DNA from: Paratractidigestivibacter sp963649365
Lineage (GTDB): Bacteria; Actinomycetota; Coriobacteriia; Coriobacteriales; Atopobiaceae
Assembly: GCA_963649365.1 (NCBI GenBank)
Contig: CAVJHQ010000057.1
Coordinates: forward strand, 1 to 15,096
DNA length: 15,096 nt
Direction of reading: 5' to 3'
A model generated the notes under the pieces. It was not told the DNA's origin, ran no database searches, and saw nothing but the letters and a program-made list of their open reading frames with translations. Of this stretch, positions 1-5,578 are shown piece after piece. Both the position numbers and the translations under genes were made by a program. The first letter of the stretch is position 1. The number at the start of each line of letters is the position of its first letter.

Positions 1-454
1 GGGTCTCGTGCTCCTCGTCGGACTTCTTGACCTGGTTCTCGGTGAAGTAGGTCTCCTCGGGGACGCAGTACCAGCCGTCGTAGCTGCCCTTATACAGGTA
101 GCCGGACTCGCGCATGCGCTCCCAGAGGTACTGGACCGCGTGGTACTGGCGCGGCTCGGTCGTGCGGATGAAGTCGTCGTTGGAGATCTCGATCTTCTTC
201 CAGAGGTCGCGGAAGAGAGGCTCCTGGGAGTCGCACCAGGCCTGCGGGGTGTCGAAGCCGTGGGCCTCGGCGGCCTCGGCGACCTTCTCGCCGTGCTCGT
301 CCATGCCGGAGAGGAACTTGACGTCGTAGCCGGCGGCGCGGCGGTAGCGGGCCTGCACGTCGCAGAGCATGGTGCAGTACGCGGTGCCCAGGTGCGGGGC
401 GGCGTTGACGTAGTAGATGGGGGTGGTGATGTAGAAGGACGGCTTGTCTGCCAC
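1..454 (-). CDS. metG: Methionyl-tRNA synthetase, N-terminal part (runs off the left edge)
   Basis: Charges tRNA-Met with methionine in the cytoplasm. About 151 N-terminal residues of the Rossmann catalytic domain are visible; the KMSKS loop and anticodon domain lie outside the window. The beginning reads FYITTPIYYVNAAPHLGTAY, the class-I signature region, and residues 49-57 read SGMDEHGEK, the conserved T/SGxDEHGEK block. The class-I HIGH motif appears as HLGT (residues 21-24), so its last His is Thr; MetRS forms with Ser or Thr here exist in other lineages, so this is not a sign of decay. The start is GTG at 454, chosen because a GAGGAG ribosome binding site sits just upstream and the protein starts right before the conserved fold. 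It is divergent from the LysR-type gene at 564. Confidence 0.96.
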   Translation of the reverse strand, partial: MADKPSFYITTPIYYVNAAPHLGTAYCTMLCDVQARYRRAAGYDVKFLSGMDEHGEKVAEAAEAHGFDTPQAWCDSQEPLFRDLWKKIEISNDDFIRTTEPRQYHAVQYLWERMRESGYLYKGSYDGWYCVPEETYFTENQVKKSDEEHET

Positions 455-563
455 GGTACTCTCCTCATGACGGATGGATGGCAACTTTGGTGCACACAAC
501 TTTTTGATTGTACTCTGTTGCGCGGGGCAGGAAGCTCCGGGTTTACGTCCCAAGGAGGGGCAC
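455..563. promoter_or_regulatory. Divergent promoter region metG / LysR regulator
   Basis: This is the only AT-rich island between the two divergent genes. On the minus strand there is a TACAAT hexamer (complement of 507-512) that could be the -10 for metG; I see no good -35. The heptamer CAACTTT occurs twice, at 482-488 and 497-503, 15 bp apart, around the palindrome GTGCAC; this could be a binding site for the divergent LysR protein. The LysR gene has its own AAGGAGG site at 552-558. No T-box leader is visible in this short space. The calls are by eye. Confidence 0.35.
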
Positions 564-1481
564 ATGACGCTCACGCAGCTCAGGTACGTCGTCGCGGTCG
601 CCGAGGCGGGGTCGATAAGCGCCGCCGCGGCACGTCTCTTCATCTCGCAGCCGAGCCTCTCGAAGTCGGTGGGCGAGCTCGAGGCCGAGATGGGCGTCCG
701 CATCTTCGAGCGTAGCGCCCGCGGCGTGCGAGAGACCGAGGAGGGCACGCGATTCCTCTCCTATGCGCGCCAGGTCGTCGAGCAGGCCGACCTCCTGGAG
801 AGCCAGTACCTCCACGGCACGCCGCCGCGACGCGTCTTCGCCGTGAGCAGCCAGCACTACGCCTTCGTGGTCAACGCCTTCGTCGAGCTCGTCCGCGAGC
901 TGGGCCGCGAGAAATACGAGTTCTCGCTGCGCGAGGGGACGACGGCCGGCATCATCGACGATGTGCGCACGCAACGCTCTGAGCTGGGCGTCATTTATCG
1001 CAGCCACTTTAACCGCGAGGTCATCGCGGGCGCCGTCTCGCGCGCGGAGCTCAAGTTCGAGCCGCTCTTCACGGCCCGTCCGCACGTCTTCGTGAGCAGG
1101 CGCTCGCCGCTCGCCGGACGCGGATCGGTCACGCTCGCCGACCTCGCGCCCTACCCGCGGCTCACCTACGACCAGGGGGCGCAGAACTCGTTCTTCTTCT
1201 CGGAGGAGCCGCACCCGACCGAGGCGGTGGACAAGCAGATCGTGGTCACGGACCGCGCGACGCTGTTCAACCTGCTTATCGGCCTGGACGGCTACACCAT
1301 CAGCTCGGGCATTCTCTCGTCGGACCTCAACGGCGACGACATCGTGGCCGTGCCGCTCGAGTCCGACGAGGAGATGGAGGTGGGCTACCTCCGCCTGGCG
1401 GGACGTCCGCTCTCTGCCGTGGCCGGGCGCTACGTCGAGCAGCTGCGCGCCTACATCGGCTCTTATCAGGAAGGCCGCTGA
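564..1481 (+). CDS. LysR-type transcriptional regulator (CmbR/MtaR-like, methionine/cysteine type)
   Basis: A 305-residue LysR-type regulator. Residues 1-60 form the winged helix-turn-helix (LTQLRYVVAVAEAGSISAAA, then ISQPSLSKSVGELE), residues 61-85 the linker helix, and residues 90-300 the periplasmic-binding-like effector domain. The effector domain has an SQHYAF block at 96-101 and a TTAGIIDDV block at 126-134. I remember similar blocks in streptococcal/lactococcal CmbR and MtaR, which control methionine and cysteine genes; this is resemblance from memory, not an alignment. The ATG at 564 follows AAGGAGG with about 5 nt spacing; upstream in-frame starts would add non-conserved residues. 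It lies between metG and a methionine synthase-like gene with a MET-box-like element, so it is a candidate regulator of that gene. A colinear paralogue lies at 9104-10024. Confidence 0.93.
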   Translation: MTLTQLRYVVAVAEAGSISAAAARLFISQPSLSKSVGELEAEMGVRIFERSARGVRETEEGTRFLSYARQVVEQADLLESQYLHGTPPRRVFAVSSQHYAFVVNAFVELVRELGREKYEFSLREGTTAGIIDDVRTQRSELGVIYRSHFNREVIAGAVSRAELKFEPLFTARPHVFVSRRSPLAGRGSVTLADLAPYPRLTYDQGAQNSFFFSEEPHPTEAVDKQIVVTDRATLFNLLIGLDGYTISSGILSSDLNGDDIVAVPLESDEEMEVGYLRLAGRPLSAVAGRYVEQLRAYIGSYQEGR

Positions 1482-1797
1482 GCCGCCCGGCGTGTCGGCG
1501 GCGTTGCAGGCGCTCGGAAGCCGCGCATTAATTGAAGCTCGGAGGGCAAGCGGCGGCTTCGCCGCGCCAAATCGCGGACCCAAGGCCCGCGAAAAGGCCG
1601 GAAACCGCATTCTGGGGCGGTGGAGTTTGTTGTAGGCCGTCCGGGGCCGGCTGATTCCGGTCTCCAGGCGACTCGCGCTCCCCCCCCAGTTCCATAGCTT
1701 CACTCTATGGCTGCACATAGCACATCGATAGTTCCTTATGGCGTAGACGCCTGCCACACTTGGCAGCGCGAACAGAACCGACCGAGAGGAACCAACC
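1482..1797. other. 316-bp intergenic region upstream of the MetE-like gene
   Basis: No convincing gene on either strand. It holds a perfect hairpin after the LysR gene (GCGGCG 1550-1555, GCTT loop, CGCCGC 1560-1565) without a T tract, a run of eight C at 1680-1687, and the operator cluster at 1692-1731. The downstream gene has a GAGAGGA ribosome binding site at about 1782-1788. I looked for the conserved core of a SAM or cobalamin riboswitch and did not recognise one. Confidence 0.6.
1692..1731. promoter_or_regulatory. MET-box-like operator cluster (phased ATAG/CTAT half-sites)
   Basis: CCATAG at 1692-1697 and CTATGG at 1705-1710 make a perfect inverted repeat with a 7-nt spacer. CTATG 1705-1709 pairs again with CATAG 1716-1720, and a further ATAG lies at 1728-1731. 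The four half-sites start at 1694, 1705, 1717 and 1728, so they are spaced 11, 12 and 11 bp, about one helical turn. The streptococcal MET-box recognised by MetR/MtaR LysR proteins has the form ATAG-N7-CTAT, which is the form seen here. It lies 67-106 bp before the start codon of a methionine synthase-like gene, the usual place for LysR activation sites. Confidence 0.55.
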
Positions 1798-2928
1798 ATG
1801 CCCTACACAACGAACGCCCCGTTCCGCTGCGACGTCGTCGGCAGCTTCCTGCGCCCCGACGTGCTCCACCAGGCCCGCCACGACTTCGCCGACGGTGTGA
1901 TCGACGCCGACCAGCTGCGCGCCGTCGAGGACGAGGCCATCCGCGACCTCGTGGCAAAGCAGAAGGCCGCCGGCCTCCATGTGATCACCGACGGCGAGTT
2001 CCGCCGCAGCTACTGGCACCTCGACTTTATGTGGGGTCTCAACGGCGTCGAGCGCGCGACCGCACGCCAGGGCTATATGTTCCACGACGAGGAAACCACG
2101 GCCGACACCGCCGTCGTCACCGGAAAGATCTCCGGCGAGAACCACCCCTTCGTCGAGCACTTCAAGTTCGTGAAGGCCCTCGAGACCGACGGCGTCGTGG
2201 CCCGACAGACCATCCCCGCCCCCGTCCAGACCTACTCGGAGGTCATCCTCGACCGCTGCGACGGCCAGGTCGAGAAGCTCCGCTCGGTCTACCCCGACGA
2301 CCAGGCCCTCATCGACGACATCGCCGCCGCCTACCGCACCGTGATCGCCGAGCTCTACGCCGCCGGCTGCCGCAACATCCAGTTCGACGACTGCACCTGG
2401 GGCATCTACTGCGACACCGACTTTGTGGCCAAGACCGGCATGAAGCCCGTGGACATCCAGAAGGTCTCCGAGCTCGGCGTGGCGCTCAACAACGCCGCCA
2501 TCGAGGGCAAGCCGGACGACCTCGTGATCAACACGCACGTCTGCCGCGGCAACTACCACTCCACCTACGCCTTCGAGGGCGGCTACGACCCCATCGCGCC
2601 CTACCTCTTTGCCAACGAGAACGTCGATGCCTTCTACCTGGAGTTCGACACCCCGCGCGCCGGCGGCTTCGAGCCGCTCGCCCACGTGGCCGACGGCAAG
2701 AAGGTCGTGCTCGGCCTCGTGACCTCAAAGCAGCCGGGCCTCGAGGACGAGGAGCTGCTCGTGGAGCGCATCAACGAGGCCGCCAAGTACGTCCCGCTCG
2801 AGAACCTCTGCCTCTCGCCGCAGTGCGGCTTCGCGTCCTGCGAGTGCGGCAACAAGCTCACCGAGGATGAGCAGTGGGCCAAGGTCGCGCTGGTCAAGCG
2901 CGTGGCGGAGCGCGTCTGGGGCGAGTAA
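1798..2928 (+). CDS. Cobalamin-independent methionine synthase family protein (MetE C-terminal domain, YxjG/YxjH type)
   Basis: A 376-residue TIM-barrel protein corresponding to the catalytic C-terminal half of MetE, the size of the stand-alone YxjG/YxjH-type enzymes. The family transfers a methyl group to homocysteine or a related thiol to make methionine; the methyl donor of the short forms is less certain. The four zinc/homocysteine ligands can be placed: His247 and Cys249 (NTHVCRGN), Glu282 (YLEFDTPR) and Cys343 (LSPQCGFASC). The N-terminus shows the VGSFLRP and ITDGEFRR blocks (14-20 and 63-70). The ATG at 1798 follows GAGAGGA. A MET-box-like cluster lies upstream and a LysR gene before that, which suggests regulation by methionine/homocysteine status. 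The terminator at 2954-3003 ends the unit. All ligands are intact, so it is probably an active enzyme. Confidence 0.92.
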   Translation: MPYTTNAPFRCDVVGSFLRPDVLHQARHDFADGVIDADQLRAVEDEAIRDLVAKQKAAGLHVITDGEFRRSYWHLDFMWGLNGVERATARQGYMFHDEETTADTAVVTGKISGENHPFVEHFKFVKALETDGVVARQTIPAPVQTYSEVILDRCDGQVEKLRSVYPDDQALIDDIAAAYRTVIAELYAAGCRNIQFDDCTWGIYCDTDFVAKTGMKPVDIQKVSELGVALNNAAIEGKPDDLVINTHVCRGNYHSTYAFEGGYDPIAPYLFANENVDAFYLEFDTPRAGGFEPLAHVADGKKVVLGLVTSKQPGLEDEELLVERINEAAKYVPLENLCLSPQCGFASCECGNKLTEDEQWAKVALVKRVAERVWGE

Positions 2929-2953
2929 GGCAAGCCTAGACGAGCGCCGATGC

Positions 2954-3003
2954 AAGAAGCGCCTTCCGCTAGCGGCCCGGCTAGCGAAAAGGCGCTTCTT
3001 TTA
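2954..3003. terminator. Bidirectional intrinsic terminator between the MetE-like gene and rsmI
   Basis: A long stem: AAGAAGCGCCTT (2954-2965) pairs with AAGGCGCTTCTT (2989-3000), and inside it CGCTAGC (2967-2973) pairs with GCTAGCG (2980-2986) around a 6-nt loop. T runs follow on the plus strand (2999-3002), and A/T-rich arms serve the minus strand. It is placed exactly between two convergent genes, touching the rsmI stop codon, so it probably ends both. Confidence 0.9.
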
Positions 3004-3849
3004 CATCGAGAGAATCGCGTCGTAGACGTCGGACTTAGGCAGCTTGAACTCACGCGCGAGGCGCTTGGCCAGCGCGCTCTTGGGCTCGCCGGCCGTAAGG
3101 CCCTCCGCGATGGCCTCCTCGAGGCTCGCGGGGCCGCCCGACGCGGCGCGGCGGCGCTCGTCGAGCTCGTCGGGCGAGGGCGCCGCGATGACGACCACGC
3201 ACTCGCCTCGGACCTCCTCGCGCGCGGCGATCTTTTCGGCAAGCTCCGGCGCCAAGCCGCGAACGCACTCCTCATGGAGCTTCGTGAGCTCGCGAACGAG
3301 CGCGACCCGGCGACCCGGGAACACCTCGGCCACGTTGGCGAGCGTCTCCGCCACGCGACGCGGCGACTCGTAGGCCACGAGCGTCCCCGGCACGAGCGCG
3401 AGCTCCTGGAGCCGTGCCACCTGTGCCGACTTCTTACGCGGCAGGAAACCCTCGAAGAAGAAGTGCTCGCTCGCAAGCCCGCTCGCAACGAGCGCGCAGG
3501 TGACGGCGGAGGGCCCGGGGACGACCTCGACTTTAAGGCCGGCGTCGAGCGCCGCGTCCACGAGCTTCTGCCCGGGGTCGCTCACCCCCGGCATGCCGGC
3601 GTCGGAGACGAACGCCACGCGTTCCCCCGCCGCGACACGTTCCACGATGCCCGCGGCCTTCTGGGCGATGACGTTCTCGTCGCAGCGCTCGAGGCGCGCG
3701 TGCAGGTCGAACGCGCTCATCAGCTTGCCCGTGACGCGGGTGTCCTCGCACAGCACGACATCCGCCCGCCCCAGCGTGTCGATCACGCGGGGCGAGGCGT
3801 CGGAGAGGTTGCCGATAGGCGTGCCGACGACGGAGAGAAGCCCCGGCAT
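3001..3849 (-). CDS. rsmI: 16S rRNA (cytidine(1402)-2'-O)-methyltransferase
   Basis: Transfers a methyl group from S-adenosylmethionine to the ribose of C1402 in the decoding centre of 16S rRNA. The protein has 282 residues, the normal family length, with the tetrapyrrole-methylase fold. Motifs in order: VGTPIGNL 8-15, CEDTR 34-38, SDAGMPGVSDPG 82-93, PGPSA 111-115, EGFLPR 133-138, YESP 160-163, and RELTKLHEE 187-195. The C-terminal helical tail (240-282) is typical of RsmI. The ATG lies in the sequence TGATG, overlapping the stop of the upstream GH5-like gene by one base, so its translation is probably coupled. No separate promoter is evident inside the upstream gene. The terminator begins within the stop codon. 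Confidence 0.95.
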   Translation of the reverse strand: MPGLLSVVGTPIGNLSDASPRVIDTLGRADVVLCEDTRVTGKLMSAFDLHARLERCDENVIAQKAAGIVERVAAGERVAFVSDAGMPGVSDPGQKLVDAALDAGLKVEVVPGPSAVTCALVASGLASEHFFFEGFLPRKKSAQVARLQELALVPGTLVAYESPRRVAETLANVAEVFPGRRVALVRELTKLHEECVRGLAPELAEKIAAREEVRGECVVVIAAPSPDELDERRRAASGGPASLEEAIAEGLTAGEPKSALAKRLAREFKLPKSDVYDAILSM

Positions 3850-4892
3850 CAGGCGATCATCCCGCGCTCGAAGCTCGAGAGCGCCACGCGCGCGTCCCAG
3901 CTGGTAAGAAGCCCCGAGGTCTTCCATGTGCTGAAGAACCACGCCGGGCACCCGGCGTAGGCGCCGAGCTGCTCGGACGTGTACACGCGCTCGAGCGCGA
4001 TGCGCCCCTCGGGCGTCATCTGCGCGTCGGCAACGGGCAGCGCCGAGGACCACTTGCCCACCATGACGGGCATCCCCGTGCGCGCGGCGTCGCGCAGCGT
4101 GCGCTTGTGCACGTCCACGAGCTTGCGGACCCCCGAGGGCCCGACGACGTCGATGCGCCTGGCGGAGGGGCGGTCCGTGTGGGCGTCGACCCAGACGTTG
4201 CGGTAGTGGCGCTGCGCCATGAAGTTGACGAAGCCGGAGGGGAAGCCGCCGTCCGGCATGATGACCACAGGCTCCTCGCCGGCAGCGTTTCTCACCAGCT
4301 CGTAGGCCTCGCGATAGTAGTTGCGGAGCTGATGCTGCGGCACCCCGTCGGACATCGAGAAGCCCACGCGGTGCTGCACCACGACATCGTCCGCGATCTC
4401 GATGCCGAAGAAGCCCGTGCGGTGGGCATAGCGCTTGGAGAGCTTGTAGACGACCTCGAGGGCCGTCTCGCGCGCAAGGCGCATGTCGGCCAGGTCGCGA
4501 CAGACCACGTCGGAGTCGTGGCGCGCGCCGGGGTTGATGGCCAGCACGAAAACGACGTTGAGGCCGATCTCCTCCGCCCAGCCGAGGGCGTCGTCGACCA
4601 GGTCGATGCAGCCGATATAGGGGCCGCAGTCCGGGCCGTCCTCGCCGAAGGCGTACCAGGGGACGGGAAGACGGACCGCGTTGAAGCCGCGCGACGCGAT
4701 GCGCACGAAGTCCTCGCGCCCGATGAACTCCTCGCGGTGCTTCTCCACGATCTGGCGGTAACGGTCGGGGCCGGCGTCGACGAGCAGGGCCTCCTCGTCG
4801 AGCGAGCCCGAATCGGCGAAGAGCTCTGGGGTCACCCACGACTCGAGGGTGAGCCACCCGGTCAGGTTGACGCCGTGCAATGCCCCTGTCAT
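3849..4892 (-). CDS. GH5 exo-glucanase-like protein, probably catalytically inactive
   Basis: A 347-residue TIM-barrel protein of the GH5 exo-beta-1,3-glucanase/cellulase kind. Residues 7-25 match the family opening GVNLGGWLxxExWxTPxLF, residues 69-76 the GFNAVRLPVPW strand, and residues 317-326 the WFFSTWKTSG segment. It has no signal peptide and should be cytoplasmic. The key residues are gone: the acid/base segment that normally reads IExLNEP reads IEIADDV (164-170), with Asp169 in the place of Glu. The nucleophile segment that normally reads GEWSAAL reads GKWSSAL (279-285), with Lys280 (codon AAG) in the place of Glu. The reading frame is otherwise intact, so it is probably kept for binding or another role. 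The ATG follows GGAGG. It overlaps rsmI in a TGATG junction. Confidence 0.82.
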   Translation of the reverse strand: MTGALHGVNLTGWLTLESWVTPELFADSGSLDEEALLVDAGPDRYRQIVEKHREEFIGREDFVRIASRGFNAVRLPVPWYAFGEDGPDCGPYIGCIDLVDDALGWAEEIGLNVVFVLAINPGARHDSDVVCRDLADMRLARETALEVVYKLSKRYAHRTGFFGIEIADDVVVQHRVGFSMSDGVPQHQLRNYYREAYELVRNAAGEEPVVIMPDGGFPSGFVNFMAQRHYRNVWVDAHTDRPSARRIDVVGPSGVRKLVDVHKRTLRDAARTGMPVMVGKWSSALPVADAQMTPEGRIALERVYTSEQLGAYAGCPAWFFSTWKTSGLLTSWDARVALSSFERGMIA

Positions 4893-4935
4893 CGATACCT
4901 CCGCAGAAGATTCGCCGCTCTAATTCCTTAGAAGG

Positions 4936-4941
4936 AGTATA
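4936..4941 (-). promoter_or_regulatory. Candidate -10 element for the GH5-like/rsmI pair
   Basis: The minus strand reads TATACT here, five of six matches to the consensus, 44 bp before the GH5-like start codon. No good -35 at 16-18 bp was found. It is in the only AT-rich part of the 161-bp space between queD and this gene, so it is a weak but plausible call. Confidence 0.3.
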
Positions 4942-5053
4942 GCCGCAGGATGTGACAACAATACGGCGCGGCGAGAAGAGCTTTTGCCTCTACGGGAACC
5001 GCCCGCCGCGTCACGCGCGGCAGGCCGCCGCCGGACGCGTCGCGCCCCCGGCC

Positions 5054-5476
5054 CTAAGGCCGGTACACCGCGCAGTTGAGCGGCGTCTCGTAGACGTCCA
5101 CCTGCGAGCACGGCAGCCCTCGGGCAAGAAGCGCGTCGGCGAAGTGGCGCGCGAGGTTTTCGGCGGTGGTGCGGAAAGGCACCACGGTAAGCGAGAAGCC
5201 CTCGGACTCGAGCGCCTCGACGGTCGAGGGCCTAAGAGTCCCCTCCTCGACGAGGAAGGTGTGGTCGTACTCCTCGCAGAGCTCGCGCAGGGCGCGCTTG
5301 AACACGCCGAAGTCGAGGACCATGTCGCGCATGGTGCCCTCGTCCTGCAGCCCTTCTTGCTCGAGGTAGGCCACGACGCGCCAGCGGTGGCCGTGGAGGT
5401 TCTCGCACTTGCCGTAGTAGTCGGCGAGGAAGTGCGCGGCGTCGAACGACGCCTCGGTCTTGAGGCCGTAGGGCAT
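5054..5476 (-). CDS. queD: 6-carboxytetrahydropterin synthase (QueD, PTPS family)
   Basis: Converts 7,8-dihydroneopterin triphosphate to 6-carboxy-5,6,7,8-tetrahydropterin, the second step to preQ0 and queuosine. The 140-residue protein has zinc ligands His15 (FDAAHFL), His28 and His30. The C-x3-HGH motif with Cys24 (CENLHGH) marks the QueD type rather than the folate-linked PTPS-III type, which has Glu. Asp71-His72 (YDHTFL) and Glu130 (VYETP) complete the expected catalytic and substrate-binding set. The ATG at 5476 has a GAAGGG ribosome binding site upstream. No queC, queE or queF is in the window, so the rest of the pathway must lie elsewhere. A short CCGGCC-CTAA-GGCCGG hairpin overlaps its stop codon but has no T run. 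Confidence 0.93.
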   Translation of the reverse strand: MPYGLKTEASFDAAHFLADYYGKCENLHGHRWRVVAYLEQEGLQDEGTMRDMVLDFGVFKRALRELCEEYDHTFLVEEGTLRPSTVEALESEGFSLTVVPFRTTAENLARHFADALLARGLPCSQVDVYETPLNCAVYRP

Positions 5477-5503
5477 GGCTGCGGTCTTCCCTTCTTAAAA
5501 TCG

Positions 5504-5555
5504 AGGGGCCCGTGGGGCGCATCGCCGCTGGGCGGCGCGCCCTTCCCGGGCCCCT
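5504..5555. terminator. Large GC-rich hairpin between the tannase-like gene and queD
   Basis: AGGGGCCCG (5504-5512) pairs perfectly with CGGGCCCCT (5547-5555), and inner G/C-rich arms can extend the structure. On the minus strand the stem is followed by TCGATTTTAAG, which gives a short T run. It lies just after the stop of the tannase-like gene (5579) and before queD, so it most likely ends the degV/tannase-like transcript. Confidence 0.55.
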
Positions 5556-5578
5556 TTCGTCCGATTAGCTCCCGGCGC

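Noticed and set aside
383..394. HIGH motif of MetRS reads HLGT
   Set aside because: Replacement of the last His by Ser or Thr is known in MetRS of other groups (I recall Ser in cyanobacterial and plastid forms), so it is not evidence of a broken or unusual enzyme.
1680..1687. Run of eight C that might be phase-variable
   Set aside because: A single short tract just upstream of the operator cluster, without sign of a role; could also be a sequencing error. Comparing strains would decide.
1482..1797. Possible SAM or other riboswitch before the MetE-like gene
   Set aside because: I could not find the conserved core or a terminator/antiterminator pair; the operator dyads explain the region better.
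543..1799. Open frame of 418 codons on the minus strand opposite the LysR gene
   Set aside because: Antisense to a clear LysR protein, Arg/Ala-rich with no motifs; an effect of high GC content.
5049..5064. CCGGCC-CTAA-GGCCGG hairpin at the end of queD as a terminator
   Set aside because: The short stem overlaps the stop codon and has no T run on the minus strand; mentioned only in the gene entry.
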